NCBI RefSeq assembly: GCF_032678705.1
Contig: NZ_JAVTSS010000001.1
Span: 1,922,001 to 1,986,000, forward strand
From: Pedobacter frigiditerrae
Lineage (GTDB): Bacteria; Bacteroidota; Bacteroidia; Sphingobacteriales; Sphingobacteriaceae
Direction of reading: 5' to 3'
Length of the DNA: 64,000 nucleotides
This document shows positions 53,659 through 63,500 of this stretch, in pieces (within the stretch, counting starts at the first letter, position 1; each line of letters opens with the position of its first letter). Under the pieces are notes generated by a model, which saw only the letters and a program-made list of their open reading frames with translations, ran no database searches and was not told where the DNA came from. A program made the translations under genes and the position numbers.

Positions 53659-55122
53659 TTAGTTTTTAATTACTTGATCAATTACAGCACCTTGAATACC
53701 CGTTTGAGTTTGTAAAATGTTTCCATTTTTACCTACACTTACATCAAGGGTTAAAATTGCGCCTTCATAACCAGCCGTTAGTCTTGTGCCATCTGCACTA
53801 AGTTTAAGCATAGTCACTTTTTTACCACTATAGGTCCCTTCGAGCAATATCAGATCTTCGTTAACAGGGTTGTACTTATAAATTTTATCGTTAGCAGAAA
53901 AATAGAAAACATTAACAGCAGAACGTTGCCATTTGGTGTCTGCATTTACCAACGAATTGCCTTTAAAAACTCTCTTATAAATAGGGCTTAACGTTCGTGT
54001 AGCATAATTTTCCATCGCAATGCGGAAACTTAGTTCTTGAACAATTCCACTCTCATCTTTTATAAAGGCATAAGATGTACCCGAAGATGGCTTCATGTAA
54101 ATCAATTGTCCTTGTCCTGCACTTCTCGGATTAAAGGAGTTAGGCTGACTGATGGAATTGTCTACTATGTAGTCGCTACCTCGATAAACTCCTCCAGCGT
54201 CAAAAGAAACAAAAGAATTATCCTTAGTGTTAAACCCAAAATAAAAGCTTGAGGTTTGTCCTTGGTTGTTTTTCCCGATGATCATGGCATAATATGGTGA
54301 CAAGAGATAATCTCCATCTGCCGAATTTGCAAACTTGCCATAATCAGGTACAAATGGAGCGGTAGATAGCGTACCACGATAAAGCTTGTCGTTAACAGTT
54401 CCGTGGGCAACAATCCCCATTTCTTCAATGCCTTCTATTCGCCCAATGTTTATTGTCTGTGGCGCTTTAAAAAACTGCGTTGAAAAAGGATTTCGGTACA
54501 ACAAGGTGGCTCCGTCTAAAATGGTGCTTTCCTTTGCAGGATCGTTACACAACACCCATATTTCTTCTTTATTATTGGGTTGGTAAGGAAGTGGTTTTGC
54601 ATGGTACAGTTGCACTGGATTAGTAGGTAAAACTTTTCCATTTAATCCTTCGTAAAGGTTGTTAATCACACTCTTATCTGGTCTAATAAAAGCAAGCTTG
54701 GTTACGCCATTATCAACAGTCAATACAATTGTACCAGCCGTAAATTGTGTTGTACCCTTGATTTTGAAGGGTATGGTATACTTTAAACCATTTCTCTTGT
54801 CGGTAACATGCAATTTCGCACGTCTCTCGCCAGTACCCAAGTTGTATAGCATTTTTAAAGGATATCCACTTAAGGTAATTGAACGTAATTCTTCTGCGAT
54901 TTCGATTTCCCAATTAAAACTCAAGTCTTTAATTGGATCAGCATCAGGGAAAGTTACCTTTGGATTAATAGTTAGCGTATCACCAACAACTGCGTTGATA
55001 ATGGTATCTTTTAAGTTGTAAATTGTGGGTTCAGATGGCGGATGATAATCATAATTGCCTAAATCCTTTTTACAGGCACCGAACATTAATATGGCTATGA
55101 TAAATATAAATATTTGTTTCAT
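53659..55122 (-). CDS. PKD-like family lipoprotein
   Basis: The 487-residue protein has a lipoprotein signal ending LMFGACKKDLG. An N-terminal PKD-like beta domain follows (about 25-120, FPDADPIKDLSFNWEI), and the rest is beta-rich, possibly a propeller. The start is set at 55122 because the upstream extension to 55200 overlaps the DUF4843 gene and lacks a signal peptide. It is likely a surface accessory of the SusC/SusD complex. Confidence 0.88.
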   Translation of the reverse strand: MKQIFIFIIAILMFGACKKDLGNYDYHPPSEPTIYNLKDTIINAVVGDTLTINPKVTFPDADPIKDLSFNWEIEIAEELRSITLSGYPLKMLYNLGTGERRAKLHVTDKRNGLKYTIPFKIKGTTQFTAGTIVLTVDNGVTKLAFIRPDKSVINNLYEGLNGKVLPTNPVQLYHAKPLPYQPNNKEEIWVLCNDPAKESTILDGATLLYRNPFSTQFFKAPQTINIGRIEGIEEMGIVAHGTVNDKLYRGTLSTAPFVPDYGKFANSADGDYLLSPYYAMIIGKNNQGQTSSFYFGFNTKDNSFVSFDAGGVYRGSDYIVDNSISQPNSFNPRSAGQGQLIYMKPSSGTSYAFIKDESGIVQELSFRIAMENYATRTLSPIYKRVFKGNSLVNADTKWQRSAVNVFYFSANDKIYKYNPVNEDLILLEGTYSGKKVTMLKLSADGTRLTAGYEGAILTLDVSVGKNGNILQTQTGIQGAVIDQVIKN

Positions 55123-55141
55123 GGTTGTTTTTTTGATTTGG

Positions 55142-55975
55142 TTACATTCTGATCTGGTTTCCCTTTTCATCAATAAATACATACTCATTTGCCTGCGCAA
55201 AATATTTTAGTCGAAACTTTTTAGATGCAGCGTTAACATTATAAAAATCATAGTCTCCAGTTCCATCTGTTCTTAATTTCAATTCATAACCCCTCGTCGG
55301 ATTTTGTTTCACCCATTCGAATGGGTATGTCACAAAAAGACGCATGTTTTCTATATAGTATAAAGTTCTTGGGATATCGTAAAAGGCGGTACTAGGACTA
55401 CTCATGTCGGCGAGTTGTACATTTCCATTTACAATCAGAAAAAACTCATGCTTTACCCTACCGTAGCCCCTTAATTGTCCCCAGTATTTCCACCAAGTTG
55501 GTTCTTCTAACCTATTAGAAAAAACAATGCTTTTTGTTCGTTTTGCCGATGGCAGGTCTCCCTTAAAATCAAGACCACCAACAACTCTTAAGGTTAGCGC
55601 TACAGAATTATTAGCCAGACCAGTATCTATGTTTTTTAAGATGATTGGCACTTTCACCACACCAGAATCTTTAGGCATAATGTAAAAATCCTTTAACTTT
55701 TCATAATGAAAATCACGCACAGCGGATGTTGATCCCTCTACAACAGACATGACAAACTTTCTATCTTTTGCCACTCTATTACCCGCAATTTTAACAGGAA
55801 CCCATACGGTATCCTTATCTATACTTGGTCGATAAGAAAACGAATAAGTTAAGGTATCAGAGTTTGGATAATTGAGATAAACATTGTCTTCTGATTGATA
55901 GGTAAACTCAGTATCTTTTTTGCAACCAACAAACACCGTGATCACAACTATTATTGGTATAATATATTTTTTCAT
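55142..55975 (-). CDS. DUF4843-family lipoprotein
   Basis: The 277-residue protein has a lipobox VITVFVGCKKD and the DUF4843 pattern: DNVYLNYPNSDTLTYSFSYR at about 30-49, VWVPVKIAGN, and the conserved WWKYWGQL. Members lie downstream of SusC/SusD genes and are thought to be surface-exposed accessory lipoproteins. It is 11 bases after SusD. Confidence 0.92.
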   Translation of the reverse strand: MKKYIIPIIVVITVFVGCKKDTEFTYQSEDNVYLNYPNSDTLTYSFSYRPSIDKDTVWVPVKIAGNRVAKDRKFVMSVVEGSTSAVRDFHYEKLKDFYIMPKDSGVVKVPIILKNIDTGLANNSVALTLRVVGGLDFKGDLPSAKRTKSIVFSNRLEEPTWWKYWGQLRGYGRVKHEFFLIVNGNVQLADMSSPSTAFYDIPRTLYYIENMRLFVTYPFEWVKQNPTRGYELKLRTDGTGDYDFYNVNAASKKFRLKYFAQANEYVFIDEKGNQIRM

Positions 55976-55986
55976 GTCTATGTTGT

Positions 55987-57453
55987 TTAATTGTTTCTAT
56001 AAGCAAGTTCATCGTCAGGTATTGGTGACACAAAAACTGCATCGGTGCCAGGCCTAATTTGAGTTGGCGAAATACGAATGGTATGATTAAGCCTTTTCAG
56101 CATATAAAAAAACTGGCTCTCTCCATAAAATTCTTTCCTTGCATCTAAAATCAGTAATTCTATTAAACTTGCTTTATCAGTAACTACTACATTATTTGGG
56201 ATACCTCTTTTATGCCTGAATGTATTAAAATACTCAACTGCTGCTGTCGGATTGGAATCATAACCAGCCTCTGCTGCGATATAATACATTTCGCTTAACC
56301 TAATTGCTGGTGCCACCAAAGGGTGCAGGTTTACAATTGGTGTGGTGTTGCTAATGTATTTTTGAAGAAATGAACGTTCTGCTCCACCAGTAGTTAATGT
56401 TCCTTTTAAAAACCATTGTGCTAATCGCCAATCATAACCACCTACTCCATTTTTTTCAAAAACATCATCGATACGTGAGCTTGTAGCACTAAATGTTGGA
56501 TTAGAATTAGCATATAATGCTTCTAGCTTTTTTGCCTGATTAGGAATTGCCCAAGACGAAATAAGTTCTGGGTAAAAAATCCTGTCTTTTTTAGTAACAT
56601 CTGTGGCCACAAAATCTGCTTCTTTAGTAAAAGGAAATTTGTTCGAATTGATTACCTCAAGTGCATTTGAAAGGCTTTGTGCCAGTTCATTTCTATACAA
56701 ATATGCCCTTGCTAGTTCGCCGCAGGTAGAATAGTAATTCATCCGCATACGTCTATTCTGTAAAAACAAATCATTGGTGGTTGTTTCTGTAGCGCCAATG
56801 GTAGATGGATAACCTACCACATAAGCACTAGATAAAATTGGATCTCCTTTTTTAAGCAATACTTTCGCAGCATTTAAGTCTATGATTACTTTATCAAGAA
56901 CCTCTGCTACCGTAGAAAACGGAGTGCTTTTTATTTTCACTTCAGTTACGTAAGGAATGGCTTTTGCATTTGGCCTGCTAATGAAAGAAGGTGCGTAAAT
57001 CCTTAACAAATCGAAGTGTAAGTAAGCACGAAGCGTTAATGTCTCTCCTTTAATAATTTCGTAATTATTACCAGTAAAAAGACCTTTTTTAGAATCTATC
57101 GCTTCGAGAATATAATTACAATTTACGATGGCTTGATAAGCAGACGTCCAAACTCTATCATTTCTAGAAATATAGCTTAGGTCTGAATAAGCAAAGTTCG
57201 CAATGTTCTGATAAGAGAAATCTATAAAATCATAATTCTGCGCCTTCACCTCCAAATCGCCAAATGTGAGGTATTCACCATACAAATTGCCAGATGAACA
57301 CAGTGTGTAAACTCCATTTAAAGCTTCCTTAAATCCATCTTCTGTATTAAAGAGAAGATTTTTATCCACTTGCGACTCTGGTTGTACATCTAGAAACTTT
57401 TTGCATGATGAGGTAACCATCGCTAAAATAATTAGGTAAAATATTTTTTTCAT
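55987..57453 (-). CDS. SusD/RagB-family lipoprotein, second locus
   Basis: The 488-residue protein has a lipobox MVTSSCKKFLDVQPES and the SusD fold signals: LLFNTEDGFKEALNGVYTL, GETLTLRAYLHFDLLRIYAP and the C-terminal YFNTFRHKRGIPNNV. It is the binding partner of the transporter encoded 11 bases upstream. The cargo is unknown. Confidence 0.95.
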   Translation of the reverse strand: MKKIFYLIILAMVTSSCKKFLDVQPESQVDKNLLFNTEDGFKEALNGVYTLCSSGNLYGEYLTFGDLEVKAQNYDFIDFSYQNIANFAYSDLSYISRNDRVWTSAYQAIVNCNYILEAIDSKKGLFTGNNYEIIKGETLTLRAYLHFDLLRIYAPSFISRPNAKAIPYVTEVKIKSTPFSTVAEVLDKVIIDLNAAKVLLKKGDPILSSAYVVGYPSTIGATETTTNDLFLQNRRMRMNYYSTCGELARAYLYRNELAQSLSNALEVINSNKFPFTKEADFVATDVTKKDRIFYPELISSWAIPNQAKKLEALYANSNPTFSATSSRIDDVFEKNGVGGYDWRLAQWFLKGTLTTGGAERSFLQKYISNTTPIVNLHPLVAPAIRLSEMYYIAAEAGYDSNPTAAVEYFNTFRHKRGIPNNVVVTDKASLIELLILDARKEFYGESQFFYMLKRLNHTIRISPTQIRPGTDAVFVSPIPDDELAYRNN

Positions 57454-57464
57454 CGTGTTAATGT

Positions 57465-60400
57465 TTAAAATGTAGCTTGAAGTGCAAAGGTTACACTTCT
57501 TGCAAATGGATAATTAATACCACGCTCAATTTGAACGCTAGATGTTTTGAAAATATCGTTCGCAGTAACAGAAGCTCTTAGTCCTTGCATCCAAAGTTTT
57601 CTAGCCAAAGCTTTTTTAAGATCGTACGACACATAAACAGACCTTAGCTCTAGCAAATTGTCTTTTTGGATAAACCTAGATGTAGCTTTTGTTTGCCCTA
57701 AATCAGCAATATTTTTGTAGAACACTACGTCTCCAGGCTTTTGCCAACGTTGTGCAAGTACCCTGCTATCTACATTGTAACGTGGATCAGCATTTTCAAC
57801 TCTATCTACCAATGTTTGATTATACATATCGCCGCCAAAACGATAGTAAAAACTAAAGCTCAATAAGAATTGCTTGTATGTAATGTTACCTCCAAAACTT
57901 CCTTCGGCTGTTGGTGTGGCATCACCTACTGGTTGGGTATCTCTAATATCATAATCGTAGGTTAACGACCCATCTCTTTTCACGTAGATTTCCTTTCCGT
58001 TCTCTGGATCTATACCTCTAGATTTCACGGCATAAAAGGTGTTTAAAGACTGACCTTCATTGTAGCGCAACAATGGAACGCCAGCAACTTTATTGCTATC
58101 CACAGATTGAAAATCATCAATACTTTGATTATATGCTTTCAGTGCATTTCCAATTTTTACAATGGTATTGGTATTGTGAGCTACGTTAGCAGTTAAATTG
58201 ATGTTCCAATTAGTGGTGCGCATGGCGTTTAAGGTTAAATAAAGTTCATATCCCTTATTTGCCATATCGCCCAAGTTTTCTTTATAAGTGGTAAAACCTG
58301 TTGATGGCGCAACATTGATATCTACCAATAGCCCTTTTGTTAGCTTGTAATAATATCTTGGGGTAAGCATTAATCTATCTTTAAAAAAGCCTAAATCAAT
58401 ACCAGCATCAAAGTTTGTGGTTTTTTGCCATTTCAAGTTTTCGTTACCATAACCTTGTACGATGGCGCCTAAACCAGTTGCGTACCAATTAGAAGTCTGG
58501 TAACCATAAATCGATTTACTTAAATAAGGCGGAAAAGAAACAGAACCTGTTAAACCCCCAGTTACTGAAAGTTTAAACTTACTTATCACGTTAGCCAAAG
58601 GCTCCATGAATTTCTCTTTGTGCATGTTCCATCCCAATCCACCTGCATAGAACGGCGCAAATCTGCTGGCAGCGCCGAATGCTGATGAGCCATCAAGGCG
58701 GAAAGTAGCATCCAATAAGTATTTATCCTTAAAGGAATAGTTTCCAGAAAAGAAATTACCGATAGAACGACTTTTTAATACATTTCCAGCTGGTGCTGCA
58801 TTTGGCAAATAGGTTCTGGCAAAGCCGATGTTGGTGAAACGATCGTTAGAAAAACCACGAGCACTAAAAAACTTAAAATCTGCTCTTGAAGAAATTACAT
58901 TGCTACCCAACACCAAGTTAAAAAAGTGATCTTTTACCATCTTGTTATATGATAAAGTCATGTTTCCATCTAAGGTTAATCGGTCAGCAGACGAATAATC
59001 ATAACTTCCTCTGTTTTGAATCTCTGCAGCTGGCCCATTAAAGAAGGTATTGCTTAGTGGTGAGACAAAACGATCTGCACTTGATCTGGTTTTATTTAGG
59101 TTAACCTGACCTTTAAGTCTTAATGCTGGTGTCAGCTTCCAATCAGCAGATAGCGCATCAACAAATTCCAGATATTCATCCTTATTAAAATTAGCTAATG
59201 ATGCTTCAAACAACGGGTTAAATACGGGTACATTTTTATATTGATCTGCCCCACTTCTTTTAGTATCAACACGCCAATTAGCTATTTCCCTTATTAATTT
59301 TCCACTAGCATCAGTCATCGGATAATAAGGGTTCATGTATACATAGGTAGAAAAATCACCATATTTAGAATTGGTTGCATTTACCTGCGTTAAAGTAACT
59401 TCGTTCTTGATAATTAACTTTCTGCTTGGGCTATAGCTAAAACTCATCCCTCCACTGAACTGATCTCTACCAGATTCTTTCATGACACCAGGCCTTGTTT
59501 GATATCGCAAATCAACACCATACCTAAAGGTAGAATCTCCACCTTGTGCAAAAACAGATTGTTTCTGTCCGTAGGTATTTCTAAGTGGTTGCGATAACCA
59601 GTAAGTATTTACGCCACTGGCTACGTTTCTTAATTTACCATAATAGGCGGCGGCTAATTCGTCTGGTGTACCAACGTTAGTGTTATTTATACTTGAAGAG
59701 TATAGTCCAGCCATTTCTTCATATCGCAGTTTATCTGCAGCATTAAGCAAATGATAATCAGACAAGTCGGGAGCGGTAAATACAAATTCTGAGTTATAGG
59801 AAAATTGAAGCTTACCTGGAATAGGAGCTTTTGTAGTAATAACTAAAACACCATTTGCTGCTCTTGAACCATATACGGCCGTTGCTGCTGCATCTTTTAG
59901 CAATGTGATTGACTCAATCCTATTGATATCTAAATCGGTTACTTTTTGCAAGCTCACTTCAAAGCCATCCATGATAAACGCAGGAAGATTGTAGTTGCTC
60001 GAAAGGTTATTACGATCTAATACATTATCGCCAATAGATGGTAAAGCTGTAGCTCCACGCACATTGATTTTTGGCAACGCATTTGGATCTGCGCCCACTA
60101 AATTGTTATCGAGAATTTTAAATGATGGATCGAAAGATTGAATGCTCTTTATTAGGTTTTGTGAGTTTAATTTTTTCAAATCATCACCTTTAATAGTAAT
60201 GGCAGTACCAGTGTAACTCTCCTTTTTAATGGTTTGATAACCCGTGATAACCACATCGCTCATGTCTTTCACATCGGTTTCAAGTGAGATATTCATCGGT
60301 TTAGAATCTATTACCTTAACTTGTTTTAACTTATACCCAATAAAACTGAAAACCAATGTATCGCCAGGGTTTGCATTAATCTTAAATTCGCCGTTGGATG

Positions 60401-60899
60401 AGGTTGTGGTTCCATTTGCCTTGTTATCCTTTTGATAAATGTTTACCCCACCAATGCCACTTTTTGTGACTGCATCCACTACCTTCCCTGATAAAGGGAT
60501 TGGAATAAAAACAGGCTCAGCAACTTTAGGCACTTCTGCACTATTCTGCAATACAATGGTATTGTTGATAATGGTATAAGTAAGTGCTTGGTCTTTTAAA
60601 ATTTCATCTAACGCTTGTTTTATGGTAGCAGATTTTAATACCACTGAAACTTTTTTCTGTGAGATGTTATTTTTTCCGGCATAAAAAAATAAATAGCCAG
60701 ATTGTTTGTTGACTTCCTTAAAAACATTTTGCAGATCGGCATTACGTACCGATAGCGTTATGTTCTGAGAATAACTCGCAGCCGATAAATGCATCGTTGC
60801 GGTGAGTAATAAAATAGCGATTAATTTCATCACTATGAGGAATTTATACTTTACCCTATGTATTGAACATACATAGCGGTAAAGAAAAGTTAATTTCAT
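57465..60899 (-). CDS. SusC/RagA-family TonB-dependent transporter with STN signalling domain
   Basis: The 1144-residue protein has an extended signal peptide (MKLIAILLLTATMHLSAASY from residue 24). An STN domain (about 45-115, VFKEVNKQSGYLFFYAGKNN) follows, then a carboxypeptidase-like domain (about 135-215), a plug with SMDNVV-like and GSRAANGVLVITTK motifs, and a barrel ending in Phe. The STN domain is the part that contacts a FecR-type anti-sigma factor, and the fecR and sigma genes lie upstream. Transport should therefore switch on its own expression. Confidence 0.95.
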   Translation of the reverse strand: MKLTFLYRYVCSIHRVKYKFLIVMKLIAILLLTATMHLSAASYSQNITLSVRNADLQNVFKEVNKQSGYLFFYAGKNNISQKKVSVVLKSATIKQALDEILKDQALTYTIINNTIVLQNSAEVPKVAEPVFIPIPLSGKVVDAVTKSGIGGVNIYQKDNKANGTTTSSNGEFKINANPGDTLVFSFIGYKLKQVKVIDSKPMNISLETDVKDMSDVVITGYQTIKKESYTGTAITIKGDDLKKLNSQNLIKSIQSFDPSFKILDNNLVGADPNALPKINVRGATALPSIGDNVLDRNNLSSNYNLPAFIMDGFEVSLQKVTDLDINRIESITLLKDAAATAVYGSRAANGVLVITTKAPIPGKLQFSYNSEFVFTAPDLSDYHLLNAADKLRYEEMAGLYSSSINNTNVGTPDELAAAYYGKLRNVASGVNTYWLSQPLRNTYGQKQSVFAQGGDSTFRYGVDLRYQTRPGVMKESGRDQFSGGMSFSYSPSRKLIIKNEVTLTQVNATNSKYGDFSTYVYMNPYYPMTDASGKLIREIANWRVDTKRSGADQYKNVPVFNPLFEASLANFNKDEYLEFVDALSADWKLTPALRLKGQVNLNKTRSSADRFVSPLSNTFFNGPAAEIQNRGSYDYSSADRLTLDGNMTLSYNKMVKDHFFNLVLGSNVISSRADFKFFSARGFSNDRFTNIGFARTYLPNAAPAGNVLKSRSIGNFFSGNYSFKDKYLLDATFRLDGSSAFGAASRFAPFYAGGLGWNMHKEKFMEPLANVISKFKLSVTGGLTGSVSFPPYLSKSIYGYQTSNWYATGLGAIVQGYGNENLKWQKTTNFDAGIDLGFFKDRLMLTPRYYYKLTKGLLVDINVAPSTGFTTYKENLGDMANKGYELYLTLNAMRTTNWNINLTANVAHNTNTIVKIGNALKAYNQSIDDFQSVDSNKVAGVPLLRYNEGQSLNTFYAVKSRGIDPENGKEIYVKRDGSLTYDYDIRDTQPVGDATPTAEGSFGGNITYKQFLLSFSFYYRFGGDMYNQTLVDRVENADPRYNVDSRVLAQRWQKPGDVVFYKNIADLGQTKATSRFIQKDNLLELRSVYVSYDLKKALARKLWMQGLRASVTANDIFKTSSVQIERGINYPFARSVTFALQATF

Positions 60900-60927
60900 A
60901 CTTTTGATTTAAGATGAGGTGAATAAT

Positions 60928-60960
60928 GGCAGCCGGTCTTGCAATGTCTAGCTGCTGACC
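60928..60960 (-). promoter_or_regulatory. Leader hairpin of the second susC transcript
   Basis: On the minus strand GGTCAGCAGC pairs with GACCGGCTGCC-type sequence after TAGACATTGCAA. It lies 29-61 bases before the susC start. Confidence 0.4.
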
Positions 60961-60968
60961 TTTTTTAC

Positions 60969-60997
60969 AACCGGGGGTGCTTCGAACACTTCCGGTT
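60969..60997. terminator. GC-rich hairpin with plus-strand T-run, upstream of second susC
   Basis: AACCGG and CCGGTT close a stem with inner GTG/CAC pairs around CTTCGAA, followed on the plus strand by seven T. On the minus strand, where the genes are, the hairpin is preceded by seven A, so it would act there as a leader structure and not as a simple terminator. Confidence 0.45.
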
Positions 60998-61084
60998 TTT
61001 TTGGTCATGGTTGATTCTCTATTTCTGAATGTTGGGAGTATCTATTTCTTCATAATTTCTTTGGTTTAAAGGTTTAGGTTGTAT

Positions 61085-61183
61085 GGTTGATTAGTTTATT
61101 GGTTCATTAGTCATTGGTTTCCCGATAAATCGGGATTTCGCAAAAGCTCAACATTAGTTCATTGGTTCATTGGTTCATTTACA
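61085..61183. repeat. GGTTCATTGG-type spacer repeat
   Basis: Words GGTTCATTAGTC and GGTTCATTGGTTCATT surround the palindrome TCCCGATAAATCGGGA (61120-61135). It sits directly after the fecR stop. Confidence 0.6.
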
Positions 61184-61189
61184 AACTGC

Positions 61190-62356
61190 TTAATTGGAAA
61201 CAGTAATTTTGCGACCGTTACTTTTAAAGTGTAAATTATTAAGTTCTAGAATAGCAAAAATCTCAGAAAGCTTACTATTTCTAGAAATCTGCCCGTAAAA
61301 TTTTTCATCTGTAATTGGACCAGTATATTCGATTTCTACATTATACCAACGTGAAATTTGTCTCATTATAGCTTGTACATCATCCCCTTTAAAAGAAAAA
61401 AGACCATTTTTCCAAGCAACTTCCTGTTCAACATCAACAGCTTTTTTTTGTAAACTGCCGTTTGAATTATTAAAATATGTTTGTTCGCCCGGCGCAATTA
61501 TAGTGGATGCCTTATCGGTTAATACTTTTACAGCACCTTCTAATAAAGTAGTTTTAATGGCTACCTCGTCATCATAAGCATTCACATTAAAATGAGTTCC
61601 CAATACTTCTATGGTTTGATTTCCACTAATTACTCTAAAAGGCAGCTGTTTATTTTTGGCTACTTCAAGATAAGCCTCACCAGTAATGTTTACTGTTCTA
61701 TCATTACCTCTAAAAGCTGTTGGATATTTTAAACTTGAACCGGCATTGAGCCATATTTTAGACCCATCATGAAGTACTACCTGATACTGACCGCCATTTG
61801 GCGTTGTTATGGTATTAAAACCAACTTTATCTGTACTAGATATTGAATTAATCTTGTATTCTATTTCTCCGGCGGCATTTTTGTAAACCTTAATTCCATC
61901 CAGATTGGCTATCATACCCTTTACTGCTGTATCTAATAAAATTTTTGTTCCATTAGCAAGTTCAAGTGTTGCTTTATTTACTCCAGGAGCAAAATCATTA
62001 GTCTTACTCACCACTTCATAAACTGGTGTTTTAAAGGCTAAATAACTACCAACAGATAAAATCAATAAGACACTTGCTGCTGCGATGTATTTAAAGTACG
62101 GATTGTTAAAAATCGACAGAGAACGTTTTTTAATCAAAAAATCAATGTTTTCATCAACTTTGTTTTTAATCTCATTCTTTATGGCTTCTTGAGTTTCTAA
62201 CTGTTGCAAATCAAGAAAGCCTTCTTTTTCATCGAACAGCTTGTAATATTTTTCTAGAAATTCAATTTCTTCAGCGCTTGCTAATCCCTGATTGTATTTC
62301 CTTAAAATAACATTAAAATATTTTAGATCTTTTTCTTCCATAACCTGAAGCGTCAA
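61190..62356 (-). CDS. FecR-family anti-sigma factor
   Basis: The 388-residue protein has a cytoplasmic anti-sigma part (about 1-85), one membrane helix (about 88-108, YIAAASVLLILSVGSYLAF), a periplasmic FecR domain (about 115-290, with TTPNGGQYQVVLHDGSKIWL and AYLEVAKNKQLPF) and a C-terminal DUF4974 domain (FSFKGDDVQAIMRQISRWYN). It holds the ECF sigma factor inactive until the STN domain of the transporter signals. The start may be the first Met or the Met at residue 6 (MEEKDLKYF). Confidence 0.94.
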   Translation of the reverse strand: MTLQVMEEKDLKYFNVILRKYNQGLASAEEIEFLEKYYKLFDEKEGFLDLQQLETQEAIKNEIKNKVDENIDFLIKKRSLSIFNNPYFKYIAAASVLLILSVGSYLAFKTPVYEVVSKTNDFAPGVNKATLELANGTKILLDTAVKGMIANLDGIKVYKNAAGEIEYKINSISSTDKVGFNTITTPNGGQYQVVLHDGSKIWLNAGSSLKYPTAFRGNDRTVNITGEAYLEVAKNKQLPFRVISGNQTIEVLGTHFNVNAYDDEVAIKTTLLEGAVKVLTDKASTIIAPGEQTYFNNSNGSLQKKAVDVEQEVAWKNGLFSFKGDDVQAIMRQISRWYNVEIEYTGPITDEKFYGQISRNSKLSEIFAILELNNLHFKSNGRKITVSN

Positions 62357-62571
62357 CTTTTTTTTATAACCTTTCTATTAAAAGACCAATGTTTTCACAC
62401 ATTCTTAATCTTTTTTTAATAGTCTTTACATAGAAGAGTAAAAAATAATGCAATGCGCCCACACGAGATGAAAAAAAATCTCAAAATTTAGAAACAACGA
62501 TTATTTCTTGCTTTTAATAGAATAAAAAGCACAAGAAATATAATAATTAAGGAAAAAATCAAGCTAAGCGC

Positions 62572-63159
62572 TTATTTCATTACCGGAAAGCAAGAAAGTA
62601 ATAAAAAAGCAACAAAATAAGAAGATTTTAAACGAGAAAGTGACTTACCCAATAGGTTCCTCACTGTTTTTGGCGAGATATCTAATACCTGAGCTATTTC
62701 TTGACTACTCATGTCTTGCTCAAACCTCATTTTAAATATTTGTCGTTGTTGGGGAGGAAGGGTATCTACCAAGTTAGCAAATGAACGAACAAAGTCTTTG
62801 TACATGACATGCTGGTCTGCTGATGTTGGATCTTCTAAGGTATCACCAGCATATTGTTCAGAAACAAACCTGCTTTCTAATTCGAAATGTTTAAACACCC
62901 CATTTCTTGTAGCCACAAATAGATAACTATCCAATTGTTTGATGGGCTCTTTAGCACTGCGTCGCCAGAGTTGGACAAAAACTTCCTGAGCAATATCCTT
63001 TGCATCATCTACGTTTTCAACTCGTTTATAAGCTGCATCAAAAACCATCTTCCAATACCTGTTATAAATGATATCAAAAGCATACCGATTACCTTGAGTA
63101 AGTTCTAATAGCAATTCGGAATCCTCAGTACCATGAAGATTTTCCCTTTGCGTTTTCAT
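62572..63159 (-). CDS. ECF RNA polymerase sigma factor (FecI-like)
   Basis: The 195-residue protein has sigma region 2 (about 25-90, AFDIIYNRYWKMVF and DAKDIAQEVFVQLW) and region 4 (about 125-180, LPPQQRQIFKMRFEQDMSSQ, then IAQVLDISPKTVRN). The last 15 residues are hydrophobic (FVAFLLLSCFPV), a tail seen in other Bacteroidota ECF factors. It precedes fecR by 215 bases and should direct transcription of the second SusC/SusD operon. Confidence 0.95.
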   Translation of the reverse strand: MKTQRENLHGTEDSELLLELTQGNRYAFDIIYNRYWKMVFDAAYKRVENVDDAKDIAQEVFVQLWRRSAKEPIKQLDSYLFVATRNGVFKHFELESRFVSEQYAGDTLEDPTSADQHVMYKDFVRSFANLVDTLPPQQRQIFKMRFEQDMSSQEIAQVLDISPKTVRNLLGKSLSRLKSSYFVAFLLLSCFPVMK

Positions 63160-63500
63160 ATTGCTATCAAATCTAAAAATAATTTGCTTAATGTTAAATT
63201 GCTAATTGATCAAAAAAACTAAACAGACTATAAATAAGACATTTATCAATTTGTATTGTAAACTATAATGATAAGACTGATTAATTGATTGTTAATCATA
63301 AAAAATAAACCACAAACAATTGAAAATCAAATATTTAATAACATAAATTTAAATTTTACCAGTAATTCTATATTTACATAACATAACCAGATAATTAGAA
63401 AATAAGCTTGAAATTTGCTTTATTGAGCACACGATGAACCTACAAAATCAGACCTACTTAGTGTTATTTTTACACTATTATGTAAAACATCTTCACCTTT
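63160..63500. other. AT-rich intergenic region upstream of the sigma factor
   Basis: The gap probably carries the sigma-factor promoter. A minus-strand TAGATTTG (63168-63175) matches the Bacteroidota -7 element TAnnTTTG, but no TTTG is found at the expected -33 distance. I see no gene or clear repeat. Confidence 0.35.

Noticed and set aside
55123..55200. Upstream 26-codon extension of the PKD-like lipoprotein
   Set aside because: It overlaps the DUF4843 gene and would bury the lipoprotein signal peptide.
63168..63175. Bacteroidota -7 promoter element TAGATTTG before the sigma factor gene
   Set aside because: No matching TTTG occurs at the -33 distance, and the element is only 9 bases from the start codon.
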